64,000 nucleotides of DNA from Heliopora coerulea (GCA_030142905.1 JASJOG010000164.1:511501-575500), one strand, 5' to 3'; positions 1-12,594 are shown, counted from the first letter of the stretch. Program-made: numbers and translations. Notes: a model not told the origin generated them from the sequence alone.

Positions 1-300
1 AATGTAAATAATCTAACTGATGCGAAGTTTGAACAGATAAAACTATTTTTGACCTCAACACATAACAATCTTGAAGTGCTTTTCCTCATTGAGACTTTCT
101 TACAACCCAAAATACCAGACTCGGTTTATGAAATCCCTGGTTATTCAATGCATAGAAAGGACAGAACCGGAGGCAAAAAGGGGGAGAAATGTTGGCGTAT
201 GTAAGAAACCAATTGATAGCAGACCGGCTTGACGATTTAGAAGATGAAGATATCGAAATCATGTGGTTGAGCATTTGTCCATATAAATCTGAGACCTTTA

Positions 301-879
301 TTGGTAGCTGCCCTATATCGTCCACCTTCGACAAGTTCTGATATTGATGGAAAACTTGAAAATAACATCGAGAGTGCTTATTTGAAAAATTACGAAATGT
401 ATCTTATTGGTGATTTTAATATAAATTATTTGGATTCATCATATACGAAGCATCGACTGGCAAAGGCTTTGAAGAGTATGAAATTCACTCAGTTGGTCAA
501 CTCCGTGACAAGACCAATAAGTACAGCATGTTTAGATCATTATTACACAACTCATCCCGAATTCACTGCTAGAGTTTTTGTTTTGGATATAGGCCTCGCA
601 GACCATCTCCCGATAATGATTCAGCGTAAATATTCAAAAATTGAAAAGTTTGATGAACAAAAGCATAATACTATTAAATACCGTAACATGAAAAATTTGA
701 ATGCTGATGAGTTTATTAAATCACTTGAGAATACTCCCTGGGAGACAGCATTTGTGTTTGATGACATCGATGACATTGCTGATTCTTTAGAAAAAATGCT
801 AATCCGGGTTATTGATGAACACATGCCATTAAAACAAAAGCGGGTTAAAAAAACAAAATCAGCCGGACTGGATGAATGA
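301..879 (+). pseudogene. LINE endonuclease domain fragment
   Basis: This is the open part of the LINE EEP-family endonuclease, which nicks target DNA to prime reverse transcription. Visible signatures are ALYRPP at the start, IGDFNINYL (Asp/Asn catalytic block) and the ADHLPI variant of the usual SDHxPI. The first part of the domain lies in another frame upstream (1 to about 185). The open frame stops at 879 because of a frameshift near 850; the downstream sequence reads DWMNDEIMKSI in the next frame. There is no real start codon here; the boundaries are simply those of the open frame. Confidence 0.75.
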
Positions 880-1426
880 TGAAATTATGAAGTCAATCAG
901 AAGCAGAGATAATTTATTGAAAAGAGCACGTTTCTCAAATATTCCAGTAGATTGGGCCGCTTATAAACATGCCAGATGTGAAGTTACAAACATGATAAAA
1001 CATTCAAAGAGAAAATTCATTCAAGAATTAATGGACGAGAATCAAAAAAATCCTAAGGGAATCTGGAAGGTACTGAAGTTATTGAGCGGCAATAAAAATA
1101 ATGCAGTAACAATTAAAGAATTAAAAATTAATGACACGATAATCACAGAAAAAGCCAAAATTGCAGAAGCAATAAACGATGACTTTATTAATGTAGTCTC
1201 CAAAATAACCCAAAGCATACAACTTGACATAGAATATGATGGGGAGACACTTTTCAATTTTGTGACGCAGAGGATTAGAACAAATAAATTTGAAATTCCA
1301 TTTATTATATCAACACAAGTACTCGCCGCTATGAAAGATATATCAATCAACAAATCTACTGGTTGTGATGGCCTTAGCGCAAGAGTCCTTAAATTAGCAG
1401 CGCCAGTATTGGCTGGCCCTTTTTAG
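872..1426 (+). pseudogene. LINE linker / start of reverse transcriptase
   Basis: A lysine/arginine-rich linker leads into the first RT motif (INKSTGCDGLSARVLKLAAP, the NKSxGxDG block). A one-base slip in the CCTTTTTAG run near 1420 ends the frame, and the RT continues in another frame from 1434. It is part of the same dead LINE. Confidence 0.7.
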
Positions 1427-1433
1427 TCGTCTT

Positions 1434-2030
1434 ATGAATTACTCTTTATCCACTGTTACTTTTCCTGTAAAATGCAAAACTGCTCGAATAACCCCACTAT
1501 ATAAAGGTGGATCTCATAACGAAACTGACAATTATCGTCCTATCTCGGTGCTGCCTATTATCTCAAAAGTACTTGAGAAACATGTGGCAACATCCTTTTA
1601 TAATTATCTACATGAGCACAATCTTATTTATAAATTTCAATCAGATTTCCGTCCAAACCATTCATCAGAGACGGCATTGATAAATTTAGTAGATGATCTT
1701 TTTAATATGGACAGTAATAAGGTTACAGGCTTGACGTTTATTGATTTTAAAAAGGCATTTGATGTTATTAGCCATAACATTCTTTTGAAAAAACTTGCAA
1801 TTTATGGCGAAGGAAGTTCTTCAATTAATTGGTTTAAGTCATATATATTCGATCGAAAACAGTTTGTTAAACTAAATCAACATGTTTCTAGCTGTCAGCC
1901 TGTATCACAGGGCGTACCACAAGGATCAATTCTCGGGCCAGTTCTTTTTATTATATTTATAAACGATATGTCTCTTCATATGCCTGATTCAAATTTAACT
2001 ATTTATGCTGATGACACAACCTTAGCATAA
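1434..2030 (+). pseudogene. LINE reverse transcriptase core
   Basis: RT fingers and palm: NYRPISVLP, GLTFIDFKKAFDVI (first catalytic Asp), VPQGSILGPVLFIIFINDM, and the YADD catalytic box near the end. All catalytic residues are intact, but an in-frame TAA follows at 2028-2030 (LA-stop-SISVDE), after which RT thumb sequence continues in the same frame. Confidence 0.85.
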
Positions 2031-2493
2031 AGTATAAGTGTTGATGAAGTACCCCTCCTTACACAAATAATCAACAAAGACTTAGTATGTTTAGAGAAAT
2101 GGTGCAAAGAAAATGGTATGTTTATAAACACATCGAAAACAAAGTCAATGTTAGTCATTGGAAAGCGTCTGCAGAACCAAATAAGTATAAATTCAATAGA
2201 TGTTAGCTTAAATGGAACTGGAATTGAACAAGTAAATAATTACAAATTACTTGGTATTGTGCTGGATTAAGACCTCTCTTTTACCATGCAAATCGATGAA
2301 TTATGCAAAAAATTATTCAAACGTATTGGACTTCTTCGCCACATTAGCCCTTATTCAAAGCAAAAGCAACGTGAAGCCTATTACTCTGCAATCATAAAAC
2401 CTGTATTGCTCTATGGCAGTACTGTATGGACTTTCTTGTAAACAAGCAGACCCACAACGAGTGTTCAAGTTATAAAAAAGAGCTGCAAGAACT

Positions 2494-2880
2494 ATGCTGG
2501 ATGCCAACCGTACAGCCAGTTCTGCTGAATTATTGAACATATTAAATTGGGTACCGTTCTATATTGAAGCGCAAATAAATCGTTGTACATTAGTCTATAA
2601 ACGATTACATGGTTTTACACCTAATTATACAAATGATCGTCTGATAAGAAACTGTGATATTCATAATAGAAATACTAGGTTTTCCAAATTTACTTTAAGC
2701 TGCCCTCGATATAAAAGAGTTACTGAAGGTGGTCGAACTTTTACTGTTAACTCCACCAAGGCTTGGAATAATATTCCAGCAGATTTAAAGAAATTAAGTA
2801 GTGCCAATAGTTTTAAAATAAACCCTTTTAGCTCTTATTTAATAAAGCAAAAACAGACACTAACATTTTCAACTTTTTAA
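2494..2880 (+). pseudogene. LINE RT C-terminal domain
   Basis: The C-terminal region downstream of the RT thumb has the LNWVPFYIEAQINR and FTVNSTKAWNNIPADLK motifs typical of CR1/L2 ORF2 ends. It runs to a TAA at 2878-2880. Sequence between 2031 and 2493 carries the RT thumb with at least two stops. Confidence 0.7.
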
Positions 2881-3009
2881 CTATTTATTATAATTGGTAT
2901 CTACCATCTTTAATTCTATAGTTATTTAATTTGTATTATAGTAATGTAATTATTAGTGTAGTATGTATTTATAGTATATCTTTGTAACTTTTGATAAATG
3001 GAGGGCCAC

Positions 3010-3090
3010 TTGAATGAAAATTTCATATGTGAAAATGTTCTAATTCCATATGTTTTTCACCTGTTACATGACAAGTGAAATTTTTGTGAT
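3010..3090. repeat. Partial copy of TTTCACATATGAAA-type palindromic repeat family
   Basis: Contains TTTCATATGTGAAAATG, CCATATG and GACAAGTGAAATTTTTG, the same vocabulary as the longer copies at 46.4, 60.7 and 62.5 kb. It lies directly at the 3' end of the LINE. Confidence 0.55.
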
Positions 3091-3723
3091 AAGGGATTAA
3101 AGCTGTGGTCTAGACTGTATTTCGAGACATGAGCAATCTGACTTTAATGTGGCCATCAACACTTTAAGTACTCGAAATGTCTTCCAAGCAACTGAAAGTA
3201 TAATTCCAACCTTCAAACTATTGCTTTTATAGAGTTTTAATGAATAGATAGTCATAACAAGGTTAATAAGTTTGCAAAGTAAATAGTAATGTCGTCTTTG
3301 CAATGAAAATTTTCCTACCGAAAGAAAATCAAGAACATAAAGTGGATATTGCAGTAAAATTTATCGTTAATGTAATACAGCTCAGAAAATTTACAAAAAT
3401 ATAATCCTGTAAGTTGAAGTAGATTTTAACGAATTTAAAACATGAAGGATCATAGATCATACATGAAGGGACAAACACTTTTTTACTACTTGGGTGGTAA
3501 CAAAAATCCTCATAAATAAGTAGTTTTCCTACTTTGTCAGCAATTTAGATGAAACTTCGAAAGATCACAATCATCATTTTTCTCACAATTAATCCGGGAT
3601 GTTTTCGATAGAATGAGCTTCAGAGAAGATGTCTTTATTACCGTGGAACAACTTGTGCCAGGAAAATGCTACCATTCAAATATGAAAAGCAAGTCTGCAT
3701 CAAAGTGATAAGATAACAACAAA

Positions 3724-4332
3724 CATTCGATCTTTCGTGAACGAATTTCCCAGCGGTAGAATATTTCCTGCAGCGTCCAACGAAGTGGAAATGAAGAGGT
3801 ATAGGTTCTCCAGCAAGTAGAATCCAAGACTAAACCAATACATACCAAAAATGAATATCTTTTGAAGTGTGGCAGCTTGACGAGTAAACTTGATAGGGTG
3901 AAGAAAGTTTATCTAATACTGAAGCATCAAGAAGAAGAACTTCAACAAAGCTATTTCTGCTGCAACTGCTTCCCTCGTGGCACCATCTTCATGAGTGAAA
4001 CGCACAATGTAGTCGATTAGAATGGTGCAGAAAATAAAGTTTGTAGACCAAAATTTTTCGTTTTTCGTCAATTTAGCGAATATAAATTTGAAACCAATGA
4101 ACTTGATAACTGCTGGTTTACTGTACAGGCCAACAAGTGTGATTATGGATGTGGCGTTGGAGGTAACGACCCACAGGTGCACAAGAGATAAGGGGTTCGA
4201 AATGATCACTTTCTGGGAGCAATGAGTGATGGAATTTGATTCATATGCAAGACAAGCCATATCATAGAAACTAAAGATTACAAAGGAGAACAAGCGGAGT
4301 CCGAATAAACTGCCGATGATAGTCATTACAAC
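3724..4332 (-). pseudogene. Exon-like remnant of an unrecognised multi-span membrane protein, one in-frame stop
   Basis: On the minus strand a strong acceptor (CTTTTTCTTTTTAG) at 4333-4334 opens a frame of about 200 codons. It starts VVMTIIGSLFGLRLFSFVIF, runs through at least four hydrophobic segments and stops with TGA near 3724. A single TAG at 3913-3915 (LQY-stop-INFLHPIKF) interrupts it. A GTATGT donor within the codons for IFIFG (about 3850) could end an exon before the last segment. I do not recognise the family. It may be a chemoreceptor-like or channel-like protein, but nothing visible decides this. It may be a pseudogene, a real exon with a shorter end, or chance. Confidence 0.35.
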
Positions 4333-4334
4333 CT

Positions 4335-5290
4335 AAAAAGAAAAAGCATAAATTGCATTAGATTAGCGAAAATCAATGTTATTCATGAGGCGACATGAGT
4401 TAGAATGCGAATATTATTCACTCTACATCGAAAAAAGACTATAATAAAATTTTGGGGAAAAAAAAAAAATATTAAAAGCTGTGGAAAATACGCATATTTT
4501 TATTACCATGCATGCAAAGGCAACATTACCATGAAAGGATCTAGCAGCTCCTCTGGCCTACACTATTAAATATAATCACTAGAAGGACTATTCGCAGGCT
4601 GACTGAACAGAATTTCGAGCTTGGAAATATATGTACTGTCACACCATCACAGGAGCTACTACGCTTCTAATAGACAGTCCAAAGCTTGACATACATTTAC
4701 CAACACTTTGATCCATGTAGATTTCAAGAAAAGGCTATAGCTTTTCCGTTAGCTTTCATTTGGAGTTCTTGCCAACTGTTTGAAAACTGCTTTCGAAAGG
4801 TTTCAAAATTTAAAAAATTCCTTAACGTATATGTCCCAGACCTAACCACAAAGATAACCCCATTGCGTAGATGCTTCTATGGCTGGGGCAGCTAAGACAG
4901 CAAATTATTTAGGCTGAAATTCGATTTAAAAGAGAAGCACAGCTATTTAGGTATTAATGAAACATATGCGTTAAAATGATTGCAATCTCCTCTATTTCTG
5001 AATTTTTTGGTCGTACTTTTTGTTGTTAGTATAATTTCTATAGAAAGGTCTTTCAATTTCACGTTACGCAGTTATGTCGGACAATTTACTACCCTTTCAA
5101 AAGACAATCAAAATTCTCCAACACAAATTCTAGTTCCGTGTCCAAGCATTGGGTTGAAATACTCCTTTTAACTCCCCCTCTAGGCCTCTGTCCATATCAA
5201 ATGTCCAGTAATACCCTTTTCAATTCACGTATTAGCTATGGTGTGACTGAAATTTCATTGATGTTCTTTAGCTAGGTGTGATTTGCGAAC
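4335..5290. other. No recognised feature
   Basis: AT-rich sequence with only short chance open frames. I see no conserved protein motif, RNA gene or clear repeat structure here. Confidence 0.5.
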
Positions 5291-5830
5291 CATTTCACTC
5301 TTTCTGGGGAATACCGTTGCAGCGCTCAGAGCAATTCCGGTCATATTTAACTCTTTCCTTTCGGAGACGCCTCCGCTTGACGAGTAAAATCATCTGGCGT
5401 TGGACGGAGTAAAATTGCTTGGCGTTAGCCACAGTAAAATTAAGACGTCGGGTATGCACCAGGAAACTAAACTCCATAGCACATAAATCCTTTTGATTGA
5501 TATCATTAAACTTAAACTGATGAGGAAACTTGACAAAAAACTGCAAACAATCCATTAATAGTCCTTTTTTTTACCCTTATTTCGACCCCACCTATATTTA
5601 AAATGTTCCCTACGGAGGCGGCCTTCTACTATTTTACTGTGGCTAACGTCCGACTGCTTTTAATTCTGCCTAAATCAATTGCAAGCAAATTTATGGTCCA
5701 AGAGGAATACCAAATCCAAGAAGGGTTAAAAACCCACTATTGTTGGTGGGTACTCTCTCGTATTTCACTGTGGTTAGTAATAAACTACTTTGTTTCTCGA
5801 CCGAGGTTTGTCCCAGCTACAGTTGATTGA
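5290..5830. repeat. Inverted-repeat (foldback-like) element remnant
   Basis: A 19-bp inverted pair with one mismatch (GCGTTAGCCACAGTAAAAT at 5422-5440; ATTTTACTGTGGCTAACGT at 5631-5649) lies in similar flanks (GGAGACGCCTCC left, GGAGGCGGCC right). This fits a decayed MITE; ends are not defined. Confidence 0.4.
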
Positions 5831-6295
5831 CATTTAGACAGCATTGTGATCTTTCCATATTTGTTGTTGGATTGGAACGTACTTCTGAAACACCTGACGT
5901 TTAACTGTTTCATGTCATTCCTTTTGTCAGGATTACTTTTTGCAGGTTCGACTTGCTTGTAAATTTCTCCATTGTGGTATTCCTGCAACACCAGTACAGC
6001 GGCGTAGCTAGTGGGAGATGTGGAGTGTGGGGGCGGCACACACCCTAACATAGATAACACATTAGAAGATCATATAAGAACCTTGACAATCTGGTAAAAT
6101 AAAAATAGGTGCAGCTGTTTAAAACCGGAGAGTGCTGCGATCTGGATATCAAAGAAAATAAGATAATATTGTACTAATTCTCGTTAAAAACTGCCCAAAT
6201 CTATGAAAAACTTTTTTCCTCCTGTCTACTGCAAAAAGGTGACAAAATTTTGTAAAAGGCATGTAAGTGCAATGTTTGACAGGTGCCTCTTTAGA

Positions 6296-6760
6296 ACCTT
6301 GATACCTTATCCTTACTAATTTTCGCGAGTACTTAATTTTGCGAAAATTTGGAAGCAGTATTTCGCGAGTATTTAATTTCGCGATTTTTGGAGAAAAAAG
6401 AACCGAAGCGTATTTGATTCCGTGATTTCGTCTTTTCTCGTGAAGCATGTTAAAGCTATATACAAGGAACCGACAGATGGAAGGTTTGATGATTGAACAA
6501 AAGATGCTTTGAAAGAAGCAGAGGATGATACAGATAAGAGTCAAGCAGGGGAAGAAAACTAAAAAATCCAGCGAAATTAACATTAAACCTTAAACTTTAA
6601 TACAGCAACAGGAAAATTTGTATTGTTTTATCGAAATAATATAGTATTAAATTTTGCAATTTTAAATGTTCGCGCATTCTATTTTAGCGACTATTAAATT
6701 TCGCGATGTTTTTGAAATCGCGAAAATTGCGAAAATTAGTAAGAATAAGATACCTTGGTT
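6296..6760. mobile_element. MITE-like element with long terminal inverted repeats
   Basis: The left end reads ATACCTTATCCTTACTAATT followed by TTCGCGAG. The right end is its near-complement, ending ATTAGTAAGAATAAGATACC. The interior is rich in TTTCGCGA/TCGCGAAA words. There is no coding capacity. Confidence 0.55.
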
Positions 6761-6764
6761 AGTT

Positions 6765-7780
6765 TTTTTCAAGAAATGCGATACACTGTCTTTGTGCATG
6801 TGTGGAGTAACAGTATTTTTCAATTCAACAACGTATATAATTTCGCATTAGGATATTAAAGATACTTCCTTGTACAGAAAACTTCTTTCTTTAAAACCAG
6901 AAACAGGAAAGTTAGTTGGGGAGGCTAAACCTCCTTAATATACGAATTAAATTTTAAGTATTTTCCCATTTCCAAAAAATCAGGTAAATAACTACCATAC
7001 ATGTCTCAACTATAAGGTTATCGCTACGTCGCTGGTCCAACATGTTTGTTTTTTGCGTACTTTTAATTGAGACAAAACTTTTTATCTTCTGCTGTCGATA
7101 TTTCCCGAATTTCTTGGAGCATATGTTATTCTGTCGACAGTTGATGAATCCTTTTTCGACGTTTCTGTTTCTAAATATACACGGGGACGGAAACATTTTT
7201 AATAAAGATCAGTTTAGTGCTTTACCATAGATTGTAACTAATATACCCTAACCGGAAATATAAACAATTGGTAAGCAGTGACCTCATATTTATTTTTTTA
7301 ACGATTCGGTTACAAACTGAATTAAAAAGAAGGTTGAGAAGAATTTCTACCATTAAAACAACTAAAATATATTCACCTTTGCGACATTCAAAACAATGAA
7401 CAAAGGAATAGTCATATTATGTAGGAAAGTGTCATATCTATACGATGAATTATATATGTAGCGTTTGTCCTCTCTCGCAACGAGTTTATGGGACTCTTGT
7501 ATTAGTTTTACTATTCGTCCAGGAGCTAAAAGCCTCTTTGGTATTGAATTCAGCTATTGCTTGGCTTGAATTTCAAATTCTCTTGCCTAAATTTTTCAAA
7601 TTCTCAAATTCTTTCCCTCGTCAAAAGAAGAAGAAAGCTTCTCAAAGAGTGTAACGAGGTCCAGGGTAAAAACTGAATGTCTCCAAAAATTGGTAGAAAT
7701 TGCTGTTCAGTCATGCAAAACCAGTAACTACTGTATTTTAACGACATTATGTCTCCACAACTTCACCACTTCTTAAATAA
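6765..7780. other. No recognised feature
   Basis: Short chance open frames only. No repeat unit, RNA gene or protein motif was recognised. Confidence 0.5.
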
Positions 7781-7784
7781 CATT

Positions 7785-8910
7785 TGCAGACAAGGAAGTA
7801 AAAGTAATTCCAAAATGATAAGAATACTTTGAGTTCATTCTACCCCTCGCGTAATAAACTAAACACTTTCTTTCCAAATGATTTCACTGGTCCTGTTACA
7901 CATCTTTAGTATAAGTTCTCTCTTAGCATTGGTTCATAAAGCAGTCAAAATGTCAAAGTTTAACATACAGCAACGGACGATGTGTATACAACATTTACAT
8001 ACAAGGAAGTAAAAGTAATTCCACGACGGTAAGAATACTTTGAGTTAATTTCCTCCGTTGCCGGTTAAACTAGACATTTTCTTTCCAAATGATTTCACAG
8101 CCACTGTGGCACATCTTTATAAGTTCTCTTTTTGCACTGTTTCATAAAACAGTCAAAATGCCACAGTTTGACATACAACAACGGACAAACTACATGTATA
8201 CAACATTTACATACAAGGAAGTAAAAGTAATTCCACAATCAAAAGAATACTTTGAGTTAATTCTCTCCGTCGCGTGATAAATTAAAAATTTTCTTTCCAA
8301 ACGATTTCACTGCCCCTGTTACACATCTTTAATATAAATTCTCTCTTAGCACTGTTTCATAAAGCAGTCGAAATATCACAGTTTGACATACAGCAATGGA
8401 CGATGTGTATACAACACTGACGTACATGCAAGGAAGTAAAAGCATTTCCACGATGGTAAGAATACTTTTAGTTAACTCCCTCCGTCGCCTGTTAAACAAG
8501 ACATTTTCTTTCCAAATAATTTCACAGCCCCTGTCACACATCTTTATAAGTTCTCTCTTAGCACTGGTTCATAAAGCAGTCGAAATGTTACAGTTTGATA
8601 TACAACAACGGACCAACTATGTGTATTCAACATTTACATACAGGGAAGTAGAAGCAATCCCACAATCAAAAGAATGTCCCCGTCACGAGTTAAACTAGAC
8701 ACTTTTTTTCCAACAGATTACACTGCCCCCCTTACATCTCATTACAAGTTGTCTGTGTGTGTGAACTATGGTTTACAACATTTACATACAAGGAACTAAA
8801 AGCCATTCCACACTTGATGTCACAAATGTTACAGAAAAAGCAGCCGAAATGTCACAGTTTGACATACAACAACGGACAAACTGTGTTTACAACATTGACA
8901 TACAAGGAAG
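7785..8910 (+). repeat. Tandem satellite, about 212-bp unit (left part)
   Basis: The phrase ACAAGGAAGTAAAAGTAATT recurs near 7790, 8003 and 8213, and as variants near 8428, 8641, 8788 and 8903, giving a period of about 212 bp that shortens at the right. Each unit also carries TTTCTTTCCAAATGATTTCA and CAGTTTGACATACA(A/G)CAACGG. The array resumes at 12953 after the hAT insertion. Confidence 0.85.
8903..8910 (+). repeat. 8-bp target-site duplication (left)
   Basis: CAAGGAAG, identical to 12953-12960 on the other side of the hAT element. An 8-bp duplication is the hallmark of hAT insertion. Confidence 0.9.
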
Positions 8911-9860
8911 CATAGGCGTACGAGGTGGGGGATTGGGGGGCTGCAGCCCCCCCTCCTCCCTCCCCCAGTGCTGTGAAAATTGATCCATTCGGGCAAAAAT
9001 GATTTTGTCATTCGGGCACGAATGATCTTACACTGGGTTAAAAATCCTATAAATAAATCTTTAAGATCTTTGTAGTTTTTTAAATATCCCAAAAGTCAAA
9101 AGCCCAAAAAAATCTCATAAAATGTTCGGGGAAATTCCAAAAATCTAAAAATTACTGCAAAATTTTTATGATCTCTTTATAAAACCGAGATCCTATTGTA
9201 CAATTAAACTTTGAAGTAACGTTTTGTATCCCTTCCATAACGCTAATACTTCATGTAAAAATTCTTGTCTTGACCACAACGAAAACAAATTTAAAGAAAT
9301 ATAGCGACAAACACGTGTTTGGGTAAGAATATTTCGCATGTTTATTTGCTCATTTTTAATTTATGATTTGCCAATGCGGTTTGCTTTGATGTAAGTGTTA
9401 CCTAGAGTTGTTCAATGTAAACATAAGTTAGTACGTATTTGTTTTTTTCGTTGCTCATTTACATAATATAGAAATTATAATATTCGCACTGTGCCTTGTC
9501 CTTGATTGTGCAATTTTAATCAGTGCTTTGGTCCGTAGTGTTTTGACTACGGATAACTTATTGTTGATGTTTTATAGCTTTTCATCGTCATGTTCTTGTT
9601 TTTGTCTTTTAACGTGATTTACCGCAGGAGAACCTCCAACTGACTTTCAGTTTTAGTCTATGAAGCTCATGGTGTGAATAGTTCAATTGACTTCACTAAA
9701 ATTTCCCCTGAACCATTGCTATCCGACTGTGAATAAAATATTGGGTTTTTTATAACGATTTTGCCACATTTGCTAGACATGGTGATTTACGCGAACTCTG
9801 TTTCGGAAAATATTTGGAAAATTTCTCCCTTCTCTAAATCTGTTATAATATCAGAATATT

Positions 9861-10154
9861 ATGTCGTTTCGTAAACGATCTTATCGATATCGTGTTCGGT
9901 GCGAAGAATGCGGCAAGGAATTCGACAGTGATTATATGGAGGTCCATTCTCGAAAAGTTCACAATGGTCACAATGTAAAATGTCACCCAGTGATCGAATC
10001 ATCCGATTCATCCCAGTCGAAAATAAGCCATTTCTTCATTGAAAGTGGTATGAGAACCAAGCACAGTAACCAGGTGAGTGAATTGTCACAGAGGCAGAAC
10101 AATCGAGTCAACCCACTGAAAGTAACGGTTTGGGAGATGCGTCCTCAATTATGA
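9861..10154 (+). pseudogene. hAT transposase N-terminus (zinc-finger segment)
   Basis: Starts at an ATG (MSFRKRSYRYRVRCEECGKE). CEECGKEF...HSRKVH is a C2H2-like zinc-binding pattern (C-x2-C-x12-H-x4-H), expected for DNA binding. The frame shifts into the next segment (10130-10510), an acidic, Ser/Thr/Pro-rich linker. An intron or a one-base lesion could explain the shift. Confidence 0.55.
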
Positions 10155-10510
10155 CAGCTGTTGCAAATGATAAGTCTGAGATTACTGAGAAGGAACCTAT
10201 GAATGCAGCCTTGGCTCAACAGTTTGAACCAATAGCCATTCCCGTTCAGATTGACATGTTAAATCCATTGTCATTGTTGGAAGAAACTGATGAACGGAGA
10301 CTGATTGAATCGGATCAGGATGTACAACAAATTGTTCCACCAGGGCCGCTGTCGAACTTAACGCCACCTACACCAATAGCAATAGATGATCTAACACAAA
10401 TAGCAGCATCTACTCCATATCAACAGTCTGAGAAGGTGTCCGTTTCCAGTGAGACCAGCGAGACCACACAAGAAATATTTACTTATCAGGCCCGAAACAA
10501 CCTATATTAA
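10130..10510 (+). pseudogene. hAT transposase linker segment
   Basis: Low-complexity, acidic and Pro/Thr-rich reading frame between the zinc finger and the TTF domain. It ends at a TAA at 10508-10510. The sequence after it (YPATKFGNESFTRRFQPEWYK) reads in another frame and leads into the TTF-type zinc finger. Confidence 0.45.
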
Positions 10511-10602
10511 ACGAATACCCTGCAACAAAATTTGGCAACGAATCATTTACCCGAAGATTTCAGCCTGAATGGTACAAGAAGCATCTCTGGATCAGTTATG
10601 AT

Positions 10603-11634
10603 GTGAAGAAGGACGCGTACTTGTGTTTTGCATGTACAAAATTTGAGAAGGATACTTCGTTCGTGTATACGAATTGGAAGAAAACATCAAAGCTAAGTAA
10701 ACATGCCAAGAGCGAGAATCATGTCAGATCTATGACAAAATGGGTACAATTGAAGTCAATGCAGAAAAAGAACACCTCCGTGTTGCAGCAGTTAAATAGT
10801 GCTCATCAGAAACAGGTTGCAAGTAACAGGCAGTATTTAAAAGTAACCATAAAATGTTTGATGTATACTGCGCAACGAAATCTTGCCACAAGAGGTCATG
10901 AAGAGAGTCGGAATGATATACGGGAAATATCTGATGTAAACCGAGGAAACTTTTTGGAGCTACTTTGCCTAAGATACAATGATTTGCCATGGCTGAAGTC
11001 TAAGCTTCAAACGCAGCTCAAGTCCCAGGCCCAGTGGACATCGCCTGCTATTCAAAATGAGCTACTGGATATAATGGGGAACTTTATTCTTCAGAGAATA
11101 GTAGCAGAAGTGAGAAGTAGCAAATATTACGGAATTATTGTGGATGAAACGTCAGACATCAGTAGAGCAGAGCAGGTTTCCCTATGCCTTAGATACGTTT
11201 TCAATGGGGAAACCAAAGAGACATTTGCTGGCTTCTACCCAATCTCCTCTACGGAGGGAAAAGTATTGTATAAACTTGTAAAGACAGCAGTCAATAAACT
11301 CGAGTTGAATTTAGAGAATGTAGTAGCAGAATGCTTCGACGGCGCGGCAAATACGAATGGAACGCACAAAGGCCTCTTCACACGCACGAAGGAGTGTTCA
11401 CCGCTTGGCGTCTACGTTCACTGCAACGGTCATCGACTCAATTTGGCATTACAAGATGCTATGACCGCGATTGAGCCACTTCAGAATGCTCTAGGTAATA
11501 TCCAGAGCCTTTACAATTTCATAGAGGGGAGTCCTAAACGCCACACCTTTTTTAATGACATGGAAGTCGAGAGTGAGGAGCATGTGGCGATAACAATCAA
11601 GTCACTGAGTGTTACTAGATGGTCTTGTCGTTAG
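10603..11634 (+). pseudogene. hAT transposase: TTF zinc finger, DUF4371 and RNase-H-like core
   Basis: The order of blocks is CFACTKF with downstream H (TTF-type finger), a helical stretch, IIVDETSDISRAEQVSLCLR (DUF4371/hAT core with the first catalytic Asp), CFDGAANTNGTHKG (second acidic site), and VHCNGHRLNLALQDAM. These blocks match ZMYM1-like hAT transposases. The frame ends at an in-frame TAG (11632-11634) within TRWSCR-stop-AAVKEVVEQ, a single nonsense mutation because the frame resumes directly. Confidence 0.85.
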
Positions 11635-11640
11635 GCAGCA

Positions 11641-12289
11641 GTGAAGGAAGTGGTAGAACAAATGGCAAAGATTATTCAAGCACTTCTCAGACTGTCAAAA
11701 GACCGTGATCCAAAAACCTACAATGATAGCAATGCACTACTTCGCTCAACTTGTGACTTTCAATTCGTTTTCGGTTTGGTGGTGTTGAAGGTTATTTTAT
11801 CTAACACTGATGGTCTGAGCAGATATCTACAAGGGAAGCAGGTTGATCAATACCGTGATCAAGACCTTGAGTGGATGTCGTAATCAAGACGGCTTTGATC
11901 TGATGTGGTCACGTGCTAATCTCATCGCAGAGCAAATTAAGAAAGGAATTGAGGGTACACACTTTTCTTTCAGAGATGCTAAGGTACCAAGAACCAAACT
12001 TTCGCACCGACGTCAGGCACTTTTCAACGGAACACCCGAAAGTAATGAAAAATTGCAGAACCGGACTGCAGAAGACCATTTTCGTGTCACCTGCTACTAC
12101 GCGAGCATTGACAAAGTCGTTGCAGAGATGAGATCGAGATTTGAAGGAAATGATCAAAAGGTGTTGTATGCACTTGCAGATGTCGTCTTCAGTAGCTCTC
12201 CAACCAGTGCGAATATCAAATTTGTATCGGAGTTTTATGGTGTCGACAGTGAACTTCTTAGCAGCAAAAAGACAGTTTTCGAGTCTTGA
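11641..12289 (+). pseudogene. hAT transposase middle part, frameshifted
   Basis: After the TAG the frame continues to 11883, then shifts (about 11845-11880) to RNQDGFDLMWSRANLIAEQ and runs to a stop at 12287-12289. At least two lesions lie here. Confidence 0.7.
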
Positions 12290-12351
12290 TGCCGATGACC
12301 CATGCGTAGAGAAAAATAAAGCCGCAATAATTGTAAACAGAATGTATCAAA

Positions 12352-12594
12352 ATGGTGTCCACGAGATTCTGCCTGTTGCTTACGAAGTTTTTTTCAATCC
12401 TGGCCACGATCCCGGCAACATCCTGCTCTGCTGAGAGATCTTTCAGTACTCTTCGCTGCTTAAAAACCTATCTTCGAAGCACAATGGGCCATGAACGGTT
12501 AAACAGTATCGCTCTGATTAATATTGAGAGAACATATGCTAACAAAACACTAATAAATGATATGGAAAGGATCATTAATACCTTCGGACAGTGA
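12352..12594 (+). pseudogene. hAT C-terminal dimerisation domain
   Basis: TSCSAERSFSTLRCLKTYLR followed by MGHERLNSIALINIER is the hallmark hAT family C-terminal dimerisation motif, ending at a natural TGA (12592-12594). The segment 12290-12351 is in a different frame from the preceding fragment. Confidence 0.85.

Larger units (their letters stand above)
1..3016 (+). mobile_element. Degenerate CR1/L2-like non-LTR retrotransposon (LINE), 5' end outside window
   Basis: Conceptual reading from base 1 gives an apurinic-type endonuclease (DSVYEIPGY, then ALYRPP, the GDFN motif near 412-423 and ADHLPI near 600), followed by a linker and a reverse transcriptase (RPISVLP, FIDFKKAFD, QGVPQGSILGP, YADD) and a C-terminal region ending at 2880. 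The order endonuclease then RT, and the motif wording, are those of the CR1/L2 group of the Jockey superfamily. The reading is broken by frameshifts near 185, 850 and 1423, stops at 2028-2030 and about 2268, and further lesions near 2440-2500. A non-coding tail of roughly 130 bases follows. It is a dead copy. The exact clade is inference. Confidence 0.85.
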
